DNA of 51,512 bases, from NCBI GenBank assembly GCA_902799905.1, contig CADCCB010000028.1:1-51512 (forward strand), written 5' to 3'. A program made the position numbers and the translations under genes. Below, piece by piece: positions 9,648 to 17,963 of the stretch. The stretch comes from an uncultured Prevotellaceae bacterium (GTDB taxonomy: Bacteria; Bacteroidota; Bacteroidia; Bacteroidales; Bacteroidaceae). Each line of letters opens with the position of its first letter. Positions within the stretch are counted from its first letter, which is position 1. The notes beneath the pieces are model-generated. The model saw nothing but the letters and a program-made list of their open reading frames with translations. It made no database searches and was not told the origin of the DNA.

Positions 9648-9866
9648 ATGGCAAAACAATCCGCTATTGAGCAGGATGGAACAATCATCGAGAGCCTCTC
9701 GAATGCAATGTTCCGCGTAGAACTGGAAAACGGTGTGCAGATTATTGCGCACATCTCTGGAAAGATGCGTATGCACTACATCCGCATTCTCCCAGGCGAT
9801 AAGGTCAAGGTAGAGATGAGTCCCTACGATTTGACTAAAGGAAGAATTGTTTTTCGATACAAATAA
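9648..9866 (+). CDS. infA: Translation initiation factor IF-1
   Basis: A 72-residue OB-fold factor that occupies the A site of the 30S subunit during initiation. Sequence from [20 protein letters not shown] to [11 protein letters not shown] is the full family length. It is placed 5 bp after map and just before rpmJ, the conserved order. Confidence 0.97.
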   Translation: MAKQSAIEQDGTIIESLSNAMFRVELENGVQIIAHISGKMRMHYIRILPGDKVKVEMSPYDLTKGRIVFRYK

Positions 9867-9881
9867 AATTTAGACAGAGAT

Positions 9882-9998
9882 ATGAAGACAAGAGCATCGT
9901 TGAAGAAACGCACCCCCGACTGCAAGATCGTACGTCGTAAGGGCCGCCTGTTCGTTATCAACAAGAAGAACCCTAAGTACAAGATGCGTCAGGGCTAA
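9882..9998 (+). CDS. rpmJ: 50S ribosomal protein L36 (bL36), zinc-free form
   Basis: A 38-residue frame, starting [20 protein letters not shown] and ending [11 protein letters not shown]. The family zinc ligands Cys11, Cys27 and His33 (E. coli numbering) are here Thr, Asn and Tyr; only Cys14 remains. So this is a zinc-independent bL36, which agrees with the zinc-free uS14 upstream. It lies 15 bp after infA. Confidence 0.96.
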   Translation: MKTRASLKKRTPDCKIVRRKGRLFVINKKNPKYKMRQG

Positions 9999-10047
9999 AA
10001 AAAGTTAAATAAGCAAAGCAAAGTGCGGAGGTTTGCGAAAATCTTCG

Positions 10048-10055
10048 TACCTTTG
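10048..10055 (+). promoter_or_regulatory. Possible -7 box ahead of rpsM
   Basis: TACCTTTG matches the Bacteroidota -7 consensus TAnnTTTG. It sits in the 116-bp rpmJ-rpsM spacer, the longest in this part of the operon. No convincing TTTG lies 19-21 bp upstream (one is only 12 bp away), so an internal promoter for the rpsM-rplQ part is possible but unproven. Confidence 0.4.
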
Positions 10056-10114
10056 TGCGCTTTTTAGCAAATTTCGAAATTTATACTTTATTTTTTTATC
10101 ATTATCATTAACAA

Positions 10115-10442
10115 ATGGCAATAAGAATTGTTGGAGTAGATTTGCCCCAGAACAAGCGTGGCGAAATCGCATTGACCTATATCTATGGTATTGGTCGAAG
10201 TAGTTTGGACCGATGACCAGGCAGCCAAGATCCGTGAAATTATCGGTGCTGAATTCAAAGTAGAAGGTGATCTCCGCAGTGAGATCCAATTGAACATCAA
10301 GCGACTGATGGATATTGGTTGCTATCGTGGAGTCCGTCATCGTAATGGTCTTCCCGTTCGCGGTCAGAGCACAAAGAACAATGCTCGTACTCGTAAGGGT
10401 AAGAAGAAGACTGTTGCTAATAAGAAGAAGGCCACGAAGTAA
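10115..10442 (+). pseudogene. rpsM: 30S ribosomal protein S13 (uS13), frame broken by a deletion
   Basis: The ATG at 10115 opens [20 protein letters not shown] and continues to GIGRSS, then meets TGA at 10214. The rest of uS13 ([19 protein letters not shown] to the basic tail) is in another frame, ending at 10442. Compared with the family, about 18-19 codons between GRSS and WTDDQ are absent, leaving one stray base. The gene is normally essential, so an assembly error is the likeliest cause. The ORF starting at 10185 is only the 3' fragment. Confidence 0.9.
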
Positions 10443-10444
10443 TT

Positions 10445-10472
10445 CTAAAATTTAAACCTTAAAAGATTAAAG
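10445..10472. repeat. Four-unit heptamer array before rpsK
   Basis: Units CTAAAAT, TTAAACC, TTAAAAG and ATTAAAG follow with a strict 7-base period in the rpsM-rpsK spacer. The units are degenerate, so this is less certain than the AGTTAAA array. Confidence 0.6.
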
Positions 10473-10478
10473 AGAATT

Positions 10479-10868
10479 ATGGCAAAGAAAACAGTCGTAT
10501 CTAAGAAGAGAAACGTGAAAGTGACTGCTATTGGACAACTTCACGTACACAGTTCTTTCAATAATATTATCGTGTCTTTGGCTAACGACGAGGGTCAGGT
10601 GATTTCTTGGTCGTCAGCCGGTAAGATGGGCTTCCGCGGCTCAAAGAAGAACACCCCCTATGCTGCCCAGATGGCTGCAGAGGACTGTGCAAAGATCGCT
10701 TACGATCTTGGTCTGCGCAAGGTGAAGGCTTATGTGAAGGGTCCCGGTAACGGTCGTGAGTCTGCTATCCGTGCTATCCACGGTGCAGGTATCGAGGTGA
10801 TGGAGATTGTCGATGTCACTCCGCTGCCACACAATGGCTGCCGCCCCCCGAAGCGTCGTCGCGTATAA
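10479..10868 (+). CDS. rpsK: 30S ribosomal protein S11 (uS11)
   Basis: A 129-residue uS11 of the small-subunit platform, near the E-site mRNA. Hallmarks are [35 protein letters not shown] and the C-terminus [16 protein letters not shown]. It has the usual position between rpsM and rpsD. Confidence 0.97.
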   Translation: MAKKTVVSKKRNVKVTAIGQLHVHSSFNNIIVSLANDEGQVISWSSAGKMGFRGSKKNTPYAAQMAAEDCAKIAYDLGLRKVKAYVKGPGNGRESAIRAIHGAGIEVMEIVDVTPLPHNGCRPPKRRRV

Positions 10869-10873
10869 TTAAG

Positions 10874-10921
10874 TCGAAATGTCGATATAACGAAATATCG
10901 AATCAACGTAATAACGAATTA
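10874..10921. repeat. Six-unit octamer array before rpsD
   Basis: Six 8-base units, TCGAAATG, TCGATATA, ACGAAATA, TCGAATCA, ACGTAATA, ACGAATTA, run without interruption through the rpsK-rpsD spacer and end 11 bp before the rpsD ATG. The consensus is about WCGAAWTA. This is an 8-base relative of the 7-base arrays elsewhere in the operon. Confidence 0.75.
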
Positions 10922-10932
10922 TTTTTTGAATT

Positions 10933-11541
10933 ATGGCAAAGTATATTGGACCGAAATCTAAAATTGCACGCCGTTTTGGTGAACCCATCTTCGGCGCCGA
11001 CAAAGTTTTGTCTAGGAGAAACTTCCCTCCTGGACAGCATGGCAATAACCGTCGCCGCAAGCAGTCGGAGTATGCTGTCATGCTGGCAGAGAAGCAGAAA
11101 GCCAAGTACACCTACGGAGTGCTTGAGCGCCAGTTCCGCATTATGTTCGAGAAAGCCGCTAAGGCTGAAGGTATCACCGGTGAGGTGCTGCTTCAGTTGC
11201 TTGAGAGCCGTCTCGACAATGTAGTGTTCCGTCTGGGCCTTGCTCCCACACGTGCTGCTGCCCGTCAGTTGGTGGGTCACCGTCACATCGTGGTTGATGG
11301 CAAGGTTGTCAACATTCCGTCATTCTCGGTGAAGCCCGGTATGGTTATCGGCGTTCGCGAGAAGTCTAAGTCTCTCGAAGTGATTGCCGACGCACTGGCT
11401 GGTTTCAACCACAGCAAGTACCCCTGGATCGAGTGGGACGAGCAGCAGAAGGCTGGTAAGTTCCTCCATCGTCCGGAGCGTGCCGACATTCCCGAGAGCA
11501 TTAAGGAGCAGTTAATCGTTGAGTTGTACTCTAAGAACTAA
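10933..11541 (+). CDS. rpsD: 30S ribosomal protein S4 (uS4)
   Basis: A 202-residue uS4, a primary 16S binder. It begins [20 protein letters not shown] and carries the S4 RNA-binding domain with [20 protein letters not shown]. The N-terminal zinc Cys cluster seen in some bacteria is absent. rpoA follows after 14 bp. Confidence 0.97.
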   Translation: MAKYIGPKSKIARRFGEPIFGADKVLSRRNFPPGQHGNNRRRKQSEYAVMLAEKQKAKYTYGVLERQFRIMFEKAAKAEGITGEVLLQLLESRLDNVVFRLGLAPTRAAARQLVGHRHIVVDGKVVNIPSFSVKPGMVIGVREKSKSLEVIADALAGFNHSKYPWIEWDEQQKAGKFLHRPERADIPESIKEQLIVELYSKN

Positions 11542-11555
11542 AAATCATTAAGTTA

Positions 11556-12534
11556 ATGGCGATATTAGCATTTCAAAAACCCGATAAAGTGGTAATGCAA
11601 GTTCGGCAAGTTCGAATTTCGTCCGTTGGAGCCGGGCTTCGGTGTGACCATCGGTAACGCCCTGCGCCGCATTCTCCTTTCATCGCTCGAGGGCTATGCC
11701 ATCAACACCATCCGTATTAGCGGTGTTGAGCATGAGTTCTCATCAGTACCTGGTGTAAAGGAAGATGTCACCAACATTATCTTGAACCTGAAGCAAGTCA
11801 GGTTCAAGCAAGTAGTAGAAGAATTCGAGAACGAGAAAGTCAGCATCACCGTTGAGAATTCCACCGAGTTCAAGGCCGGTGATATCGGCAAGTATCTGAC
11901 TGGATTTGAAGTGTTAAATCCCGATTTGGTGATTTGTCATCTCGACTCAAAAGCTTCTATGCAGATAGATCTGACCATTAATAAAGGTCGTGGCTACGTT
12001 CCTTCTGATGAGAACCGTGAGTTCTGTACCGATGTGAACGTCATCCCCATCGATTCTATCTACACCCCCATCCGTAATGTCAAGTTCGCAGTAGAGCCCT
12101 ATCGTGTCGAGCAGAAGACCGACTACGACAAACTCGTGCTCGAAGTGACAACGGACGGTTCCATTCAGCCCAAGGATGCCCTGAAGGAGGCTGCCAAGAT
12201 CCTTATCTATCACTTCATGCTCTTCTCCGACGAGAAGATTACCCTCGAGAACACTGAGGCCGAGGGCAACCAGGAGTTTGATGAGGAAGTACTGCACATG
12301 CGTCAGTTGCTGAAGACTAAACTCGTCGACATGAACCTCTCTGTTCGTGCCTTGAACTGTCTGAAGGCTGCTGATGTTGAGACCCTTGGCGATCTCGTAC
12401 AGTACAACAAGACCGACCTCTTGAAGTTCCGCAACTTTGGTAAGAAATCGCTCACTGAGCTTGATGATTTGCTCGAGAGTCTGAATCTGTCGTTTGGAAC
12501 CGACATTTCAAAGTATAAACTGGACAAGGAATAA
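11556..12534 (+). pseudogene. rpoA: RNA polymerase alpha subunit, frame broken near the N-terminus
   Basis: The true start is the ATG at 11556 ([14 protein letters not shown], the standard Bacteroidota opening). After VVM one base (C) stands where about five codons (LEAD-type) are expected, and the frame shifts by a net loss of about 14 bases. From [20 protein letters not shown] at about 11599 onward the protein is intact: assembly domain, then the C-terminal DNA-binding domain ([20 protein letters not shown]). The ORF beginning at 11626 is therefore a truncated reading. Essential gene, so suspect the assembly first. Confidence 0.9.
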
Positions 12535-12540
12535 TTTTAA

Positions 12541-12575
12541 TTGACAATTGATAATTGACAATTGAGAATTGGAAT
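12541..12575. repeat. Heptamer array before rplQ (TTGACAA type)
   Basis: TTGACAA, TTGATAA, TTGACAA, TTGAGAA and TTGGAAT follow at exact 7-base steps in the rpoA-rplQ spacer. Confidence 0.75.
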
Positions 12576-12601
12576 TGCCCAATAAAAAGTAAAAAAGAAA
12601 A

Positions 12602-13111
12602 ATGAGACACAATAAGAAATTCAACCATCTCGGTCGTACTGCATCGCATCGCGCTGCCATGCTTGCCAACATGGCCACTTCGCTGATCATGCACAAAAGA
12701 ATCACTACGACCGTGGCCAAGGCAAAGGCCCTCAAGAAGTATGTTGAGCCCCTGATCACCAAGGCCAAGGAGGACTCAACCAACTCACGCCGCGTCGTGT
12801 TCAGTTATCTGCAGAACAAAGAGGTCATCAAGGAACTCTTCTCTACAGTGGCTGAGAAGGTAGGCGACCGTCCCGGTGGCTATACCCGTATCATTAAGTT
12901 GGGTACCCGTCAGGGTGACGCCGCTCAGATCTGCTTTATCGAACTGGTCGACTTCGATCCTGAGATGGCAAAGACTGAGACCAAGAAGAAGGCTACGCGT
13001 CGTTCTCGCAAGTCTGCTCCCAAGGCTGAGGCTCCTGCTCAGGAGGCTCCCGCTGCTGAGGAGGTTAAGGCTGAAGAGGCTCCCGCTGCCGAAGAGGCAA
13101 AGGCTGAATAA
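12602..13111 (+). CDS. rplQ: 50S ribosomal protein L17 (bL17)
   Basis: A 169-residue bL17, starting [20 protein letters not shown]. The core is about 120 residues. After it comes a tail of Lys/Arg then Ala/Glu/Pro repeats ([12 protein letters not shown] and the like), a low-complexity extension that appears typical for this phylum. It is the last gene of the operon and a terminator follows 26 bp later. Confidence 0.95.
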   Translation: MRHNKKFNHLGRTASHRAAMLANMATSLIMHKRITTTVAKAKALKKYVEPLITKAKEDSTNSRRVVFSYLQNKEVIKELFSTVAEKVGDRPGGYTRIIKLGTRQGDAAQICFIELVDFDPEMAKTETKKKATRRSRKSAPKAEAPAQEAPAAEEVKAEEAPAAEEAKAE

Positions 13112-13137
13112 GACAGAGACTTTCTTTTATCATGATA

Positions 13138-13175
13138 AGTGCTCTCGCCTACAAGAGGTGAGGGCACTTTTTTTC
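13138..13175 (+). terminator. Rho-independent terminator of the ribosomal operon
   Basis: AGTGCTCTCGCCT pairs with AGGTGAGGGCACT (13 pairs, two of them G-U) around a short loop, followed by seven T. Confidence 0.9.
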
Positions 13176-13183
13176 TTTATTAT

Positions 13184-13214
13184 TTTGATGATTGGAAACA
13201 TTTTATTATCTTTG
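13184..13214 (+). promoter_or_regulatory. Bacteroidota-type promoter for the 13292 gene
   Basis: TTTG at 13184-13187, 19-bp spacer, TATCTTTG at 13207-13214. This is an exact match to the primary-sigma pattern of the phylum. A heptamer array starts almost at the expected transcription start. Confidence 0.8.
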
Positions 13215-13218
13215 CACC

Positions 13219-13246
13219 TTGGTTGATGGTTGATGGTGGATGGAGG
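13219..13246. repeat. Heptamer array in the 5' leader (TTGGTTG/ATGGTGG)
   Basis: TTGGTTG, ATGGTTG, ATGGTGG, ATGGAGG in exact 7-base steps, just after the promoter at 13184-13214. Confidence 0.7.
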
Positions 13247-13258
13247 ATAGACCAGAGC

Positions 13259-13278
13259 CGTCCAAATGCTTCCTTAGG
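13259..13278. repeat. Dispersed repeat CGTCCAAATGCTTCCTTAGG
   Basis: This 20-mer differs by one base from the sequence at 28130-28149, where it forms one arm of an 18-bp perfect hairpin. Here only one arm is present, in the leader of the 13292 gene. Confidence 0.7.
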
Positions 13279-13291
13279 TGATTATAGACAA

Positions 13292-14005
13292 ATGGATAAG
13301 TGTATTTTTTCATTCAGATGGCTCATGGTGGCTGCCTTGCTGGTGGTGGCAGTGGGCGTAGAGGCTTCAATGCCTAAGGAGTGGCCGTTTTTCCGTCAGA
13401 CGGTCAATGGTGTGGAGATAAGGGTGAACTTCTTGGCTTATGATGTTATCCATGTGATGAAATATCCGGAAGGCGTCCTTCCAGATAGAAAAGAGGCAAT
13501 GGTGACATTCAGTCAGGAAGATGTATGGGTGCATAGCCATCGCACGGATACGGTGATAGATATGGGTGTCATCAGTTTGGGCTGCCAGTTAGACCTGAGG
13601 ACTGGCCACTTGTTGTTTTATACCGACAGTGGAAGACCCCTTCTTGTTGAGACGGGACAGCCGACACTCGAACTGCACGAGAGTGGTGCCAATGCTGGAA
13701 AATACAGCATCTCCCAGTCGTGGGCACTCGAAGAAAACGAGGCGCTATTCAAGAATAATGTCTCTACCTCTGTCCCATATTTCACCAGTGAAAAGGGCTA
13801 TGGCGTCCTCTGGGATAACCGAGGGGCGACACACATGGAGAATACGTCATCGGAGGTGTCGTTTTCATCTGAAGCAGGAAAATGTATCGACTATTATCTC
13901 GTCTATAATCACGGATCGATGGACGGCCTCCTCTCTAGCATGCACAGGGTCTTAAGGGGCGTGAAGCCTAAAGTCCATAAAAAGAAGATAAAGGTTTCGC
14001 GTTGA
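13292..14005 (+). CDS. Secreted protein resembling the N-terminal domain of GH31 glycosidases
   Basis: The frame is open from 13139, but that region covers the upstream terminator and promoter. The ATG at 13292 (MDKCIFSFRWLMVAALLVVA) gives a signal peptide and 237 residues. Segments such as GVEIRVNFLAYDVIHVMKYP, LDLRTGHLLFYTDSGRPLL and YYLVYNHGSMDGLLSSMHRV look like the beta-sandwich that precedes the catalytic barrel in bacterial alpha-xylosidases. No barrel and no catalytic Asp motif follow, so an enzymatic role is not supported. It may be a binding protein or a remnant. The family call is by memory only. Confidence 0.6.
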   Translation: MDKCIFSFRWLMVAALLVVAVGVEASMPKEWPFFRQTVNGVEIRVNFLAYDVIHVMKYPEGVLPDRKEAMVTFSQEDVWVHSHRTDTVIDMGVISLGCQLDLRTGHLLFYTDSGRPLLVETGQPTLELHESGANAGKYSISQSWALEENEALFKNNVSTSVPYFTSEKGYGVLWDNRGATHMENTSSEVSFSSEAGKCIDYYLVYNHGSMDGLLSSMHRVLRGVKPKVHKKKIKVSR

Positions 14006-14010
14006 GTGAC

Positions 14011-14901
14011 ATGATGGGGAGAGGACGCTTCGCACCATCGCCTACGGGCCGTATGCATCTGGGTAATGTGTTCAGTGCATTACTGTCGTGGCTTTCGGTA
14101 AAGAGCAAGGGCGGCGAGTGGCTGCTGCGCATTGAGGACATCGACCCGCAGCGTTCGCGACAGGCCTATGCCGACCTGCTGATGGATGACCTGCAGTGGC
14201 TGGGACTGGAGTGGGATGGCGAGCCTGTCTACCAGAGTCAGCGTTCTGATATCTACGAGCATTATTTTGAGATATTGCGCCAGCAGGGATTCACCTATCC
14301 CTGCTACTGCACACGTAATGACTTGCTGGCTACGCAGGCTCCCCATGAGAGTGACGGCCGAGTGGTCTATCCTGGCACCTGCCGCCATCTGCCGCCTCAA
14401 CCTGACAAGCCTGCTGCTACGAGACTGGTCGTAGCCGATGATGACATCACGTTCTGCGATGGCCACTATGGTAGGCAAATCGTCAATCTCGCCCGTCATG
14501 TGGGCGACTTCATCATTCGTCGCAAGGATGGTGCCTGGGCCTATCAGTTGGCGGTGGTAGTCGATGATGCCCTGATGGGAATCACCGAAGTGGTGCGTGG
14601 CCGCGACCTGCTGCTTTCTTCTCCCCAGCAGGTCTATCTGTCACAGTTGTTGGGTTTCAACTCCCCGTGTTTCATCCATCTGCCCCTATTGTGCAACACA
14701 GCAGGACAGCGTCTTTCCAAGCGCGACCGTAGTCTCGACATGGAAAGCCTGCGCCAGCGCTTTACACCACAGGAAATCATAGGCCGACTGGCCTATCTGG
14801 CTGGTTTGCAGACAGAGCCCCAGCCGCTTTCTGCAGCAGAACTGATACCTTTCTTTTCTTGGGACAAAGTGCCCTGCGAGGATATCATCTTAACGGACTG
14901 A
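14011..14901 (+). CDS. gluQ: Glutamyl-Q tRNA(Asp) synthetase
   Basis: A shortened GluRS paralogue that places glutamate on queuosine 34 of tRNA-Asp. The class I signature is PSPTGRMHLGN at residues 9-19 and the second motif is LSKRD at 235-239. Zinc-type Cys pairs are seen in YPCYCTR and later PGTC. At about 297 residues it lacks the anticodon-binding domain, as GluQ should. The frame is open to a TTG at 14002; the ATGs at 14011 and 14014 are the better starts. Its last 12 bp overlap the end of the convergent gene at 14890. Confidence 0.93.
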   Translation: MMGRGRFAPSPTGRMHLGNVFSALLSWLSVKSKGGEWLLRIEDIDPQRSRQAYADLLMDDLQWLGLEWDGEPVYQSQRSDIYEHYFEILRQQGFTYPCYCTRNDLLATQAPHESDGRVVYPGTCRHLPPQPDKPAATRLVVADDDITFCDGHYGRQIVNLARHVGDFIIRRKDGAWAYQLAVVVDDALMGITEVVRGRDLLLSSPQQVYLSQLLGFNSPCFIHLPLLCNTAGQRLSKRDRSLDMESLRQRFTPQEIIGRLAYLAGLQTEPQPLSAAELIPFFSWDKVPCEDIILTD

Positions 14902-17469
14902 CAATGTCAGCGTACCGTCCTCAATGCGGGCGGTAAAGGAATGCTTGGTCTTGATGGTTTTCTCTGCCACGCCGTTGGCAGTGACTGCCCTGACGGTATA
15001 GGTGGCCTTACGCTTGTTTATAGGGCGGAAATGGGCAACGCAGGCATCGGTAGGGTCGGTGGTAGCCAGTAGTCCTTTGCTATCGGTAAAGAATCGGATG
15101 GGCCGCGCTATGCTGTGATTGGGTAGAATCGTGAAATGTCCGGCACCAGGTTTGTCCTGTACGTTGTCACTATGAAATACTGGATGCCCCAGGGGAGTGC
15201 GGATGTCAGACAGGGTGCAGGAGTCCTTGCCTGAGAAATTGTTCAGCAACAGATAAGCGGCGCTGTCAGGGTCGAAAACGATGAGGCCGTTCCAGCCATC
15301 CGGCGTCTGCAGGGGTGTGATGAGTTCCTGAAGCCGAGCGGTGGTGGCAGCATCGGTATTCGTGTAGTAGATTATGGTGCGGTCATCGACTGTCTCACCC
15401 TGCTGCACGGTACGCGGCTCGTCACTATACGACGTGTATAGGCGGGCGGTGAGGATGGAGTTGTTATTGGTCCGATCGCCGAAGGCTATCTTTTTGCAGC
15501 CTGTAGTCACGATGCCCAGTTGGTTGTCGATGTTCACCCACGGGCCGTTCGTGCTGGTCAGTATGGTGCCGTCCAGTTGCTGTTGTCCGTCAGTGGTATA
15601 TAGAATCCGTGATTTTTTAGTGAATTCATCGACGCTGATAGCCATCAGTCCGCCTTTCTCCTTGTTGATGGTGCACGACTGGTTGGCGCGAATATGATCG
15701 GTATAAATGACGGCATTGCCAGGCGTGGAGTAGATGGCAAAGCGGTTGTTGAGAACACCGTCGTTGGTCTGCAGTTCACCGTTCATCACATAACTATTGC
15801 CCTGTAAGTCATAGTTGCCCTCTACGACGGGCGTGGCGTTGGTTTTTTTTCCCTCCACCTCATACCAACCGATGAAGTTGCCCGTGTTGTTGGCACGGAA
15901 TGGGACGATGAGGTTTGAGGTTGACGGAGAGCCCAGCGGAGATGCGCTGGGAACGGTGGGGCTGATGTAGCCAGTGTAACTCTTGAGACCCTTGCTCCAT
16001 GAGAAACAGGTGAAACGGTCGCTGGTGGCAGCCCGTATAATGTTTTGCGAAGAGAAGACCTTTGCAGGCGCATATTGCCTGTTGAAGTCATCCCAGCGGG
16101 TGGGGGAGAGACTGGCTGTGGAGAGCACTTCGTGCATCAGCCAGGTCATCATCACGCGGTGGGCCTGTACACCCATTCGGCGTGCACCCACATCGGGCCG
16201 CAGGAGCCAAGAGCCGTCTGTCGTTGTCTCTTGTCGGGTCTTGATCATCTGGTAGGCTCTGTTTTCGAGCATTAGGGCATGAGCATCGCGCAGGAAACAG
16301 GCATTGGTCGAATAACTAGTAATCTGGTCATATAAAAAGAGGCTCCAGTCGTTGCCGTTTGGCATGGCCAGTTCACCGTCGCTCAGTGCCAGCCAGTAGA
16401 GTACCTCCTCCATCACCTTCTGGTTGTTGTGCATCAAGGCGTTGGTATGCCACCGTTCCGTGCCGTAAAGGTCACGTTGGAACAGTTTCAGGGCCAGTGC
16501 AGCCTCGCCCAGTTCCTGTATGACTACGTTCTGATAGGAGGTGTGGAAATAATCGTGGTTCTGCAGCGTGTAGTCGTCGTAGAGGTTCTGTCCGTGGTAG
16601 AGGTCGCAGATGCGTTTTCCGTTGTAGTCGGGATCGATGACGGTAGTGTCAGTGGCATCGTCACGTTGCGAGTAACTGTTGATGGCAAATTCACGCAGGC
16701 GCTCGAACCATTGTGGTGCCAGCGGGTCGTTGGGGAACAGTCCCAGTGTGGCCGCCAGGATGTCAGCCTCCCAACCGTTCTCCTCGGCTTTGGTGTCACC
16801 AGCGAATCCTGTGGGAATGTCGCGTTGCAGTTCGTAGTCGCATTCTGCCTTCAGCATCCTGTAGATGTAGTCTCTCTGGCGCTCACTCAGCCTGTCCCAC
16901 TGGAAAAAGGCAGAGTAGGCTACAGACATGGCCCATAGCGAACTCTCCCACGCATGGTCTTCTACCGATGTGCTGCCCCAGTAGCGGTTGTCCTTGCATG
17001 TCTTCAGACGGTTGGCCTTGTGGGTGGAGTAGGCAAAGACAAGGCTCTGCATGGCCATCTGTTCCAATTCGGCCCAGGTGACGTCTTCAGGCAGGTTGAC
17101 GTGCCCCTTCCCATATTTCACGAGGAAGGCGCAGATCATGGAGAGGTCGGCATTAGGGCGCACCCCTCTCTCGTCGTTACCCATCGTGTTCTCTCCCCTA
17201 AAGCAGCCGCAGGTCTCGTCCAATGAATTGGGAGCCACGCAGGGCTGGAAGTCATTCTTCATGTAGATGGTGAAGTTTGCCAGCATCTGCATGAGGCCGG
17301 CTTGCATGTCTTTCTCGGCGACAAAATCGCCGAGCACAGGACCATGGGCATTGAGCACAGGACCGTGGGCATTGAGCACAGGACCGTGGGCGTCAATCAC
17401 AGGACCGCGGGCTGCAATTGGTGCAGTCAGGAATAGGAGGGTGAAAGCCAATGCGAGCAGTCTTTGCAT
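14890..17469 (-). CDS. Large secreted protein, possible polysaccharide-acting enzyme
   Basis: 859 residues from the Met at 17469; the frame runs back to 17535 but that would overlap tsaE and hide the signal peptide MQRLLALAFTLLFLTAPIAA. After it come four 7-residue repeats (GPVLNAH type). Residues about 60-480 are rich in helices with many Trp/Tyr/His (NHDYFHTSYQNVVIQELGEA, RMGVQAHRVMMTWLMHEV), and the second half looks like beta sheet. This layout recalls polysaccharide lyases with a helical toroid plus beta sandwich, but I do not recognise a specific family. It is last in the leftward aroA-porW-porX-tsaE string. Confidence 0.7.
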   Translation of the reverse strand: MQRLLALAFTLLFLTAPIAARGPVIDAHGPVLNAHGPVLNAHGPVLGDFVAEKDMQAGLMQMLANFTIYMKNDFQPCVAPNSLDETCGCFRGENTMGNDERGVRPNADLSMICAFLVKYGKGHVNLPEDVTWAELEQMAMQSLVFAYSTHKANRLKTCKDNRYWGSTSVEDHAWESSLWAMSVAYSAFFQWDRLSERQRDYIYRMLKAECDYELQRDIPTGFAGDTKAEENGWEADILAATLGLFPNDPLAPQWFERLREFAINSYSQRDDATDTTVIDPDYNGKRICDLYHGQNLYDDYTLQNHDYFHTSYQNVVIQELGEAALALKLFQRDLYGTERWHTNALMHNNQKVMEEVLYWLALSDGELAMPNGNDWSLFLYDQITSYSTNACFLRDAHALMLENRAYQMIKTRQETTTDGSWLLRPDVGARRMGVQAHRVMMTWLMHEVLSTASLSPTRWDDFNRQYAPAKVFSSQNIIRAATSDRFTCFSWSKGLKSYTGYISPTVPSASPLGSPSTSNLIVPFRANNTGNFIGWYEVEGKKTNATPVVEGNYDLQGNSYVMNGELQTNDGVLNNRFAIYSTPGNAVIYTDHIRANQSCTINKEKGGLMAISVDEFTKKSRILYTTDGQQQLDGTILTSTNGPWVNIDNQLGIVTTGCKKIAFGDRTNNNSILTARLYTSYSDEPRTVQQGETVDDRTIIYYTNTDAATTARLQELITPLQTPDGWNGLIVFDPDSAAYLLLNNFSGKDSCTLSDIRTPLGHPVFHSDNVQDKPGAGHFTILPNHSIARPIRFFTDSKGLLATTDPTDACVAHFRPINKRKATYTVRAVTANGVAEKTIKTKHSFTARIEDGTLTLSVR
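17332..17415. repeat. Four 21-bp coding repeats
   Basis: Four tandem 21-bp units (17332, 17353, 17374, 17395) encode GPV-containing 7-residue repeats directly after the signal peptide. Units two and three differ at few positions and the fourth is more diverged. A 21-bp unit keeps the frame when copies are gained or lost. Confidence 0.85.
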
Positions 17470-17494
17470 ATCCGGCAGGTAAGATGAGTGGCTG

Positions 17495-17935
17495 TTAGAA
17501 GGTGACGCTGCGTGTGCCGTCGGCATTCTCTTCAATGGTCACGCGGACGGCATCGTCGGGTAGCAATTCCTCGATGAGTTCGGGCCATTCGATGAAACAG
17601 AGGGAACCAGAGTAGAAATAGTCCTCGTAGCCCATGTCGTAGACCTCCTCCAACTTCTTGATGCGGTAGAAGTCGAAGTGAAAAATGCTGTTGGCTTTTT
17701 GCTGTTGGCAAATAGCAAGTGGCCAAGAGCCAATGGCATATTCGTTGACGATGGCAAAGGTGGGTGAGGTGATGACATCCTCAACACCCAGTTCCTCGCA
17801 GATGGCTTTGATGAAGGTCGTCTTGCCGGCCCCCATCTTGCCGTAGAAGGCAAACACGTGGTGGTCGCCAATCTGACTGATAAACTCGCGGGCTGCCTCG
17901 CGTATGTTGTTCAAATCGTTGATCTTGATTTCCAT
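17495..17935 (-). CDS. tsaE: tRNA threonylcarbamoyladenosine biosynthesis ATPase TsaE
   Basis: The ATPase of the t6A pathway, which acts with TsaB and TsaD on tRNAs reading ANN codons. Walker A is GKMGAGKT at residues 32-39; [10 protein letters not shown] and HFDFYRI follow, with the family ending region [13 protein letters not shown]. Between NEY and the IFHFDFYRI strand lies an unusual insert (residues about 67-83, [17 protein letters not shown]) that is encoded by a heptamer array. It follows porX by 28 bp. Confidence 0.95.
   Translation of the reverse strand: MEIKINDLNNIREAAREFISQIGDHHVFAFYGKMGAGKTTFIKAICEELGVEDVITSPTFAIVNEYAIGSWPLAICQQQKANSIFHFDFYRIKKLEEVYDMGYEDYFYSGSLCFIEWPELIEELLPDDAVRVTIEENADGTRSVTF
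17690..17738. repeat. Seven-unit heptamer array inside tsaE
   Basis: On the + strand the units GTTGGCT, TTTTGCT, GTTGGCA, AATAGCA, AGTGGCC, AAGAGCC and AATGGCA have GC at positions 5-6 of every unit. This is the same GC-every-7 pattern as the rpsN-rpsH array. It codes for the extra loop of TsaE. Confidence 0.8.
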
Positions 17936-17963
17936 TTTTCTCTTTCTTTACCTTTTTACTCCT

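Noticed and set aside
10115-10442. Programmed frameshift or intron in rpsM
   Set aside because: Codons for conserved residues are missing from the DNA, and a frameshift cannot restore them; an intron would add bases, not remove them.
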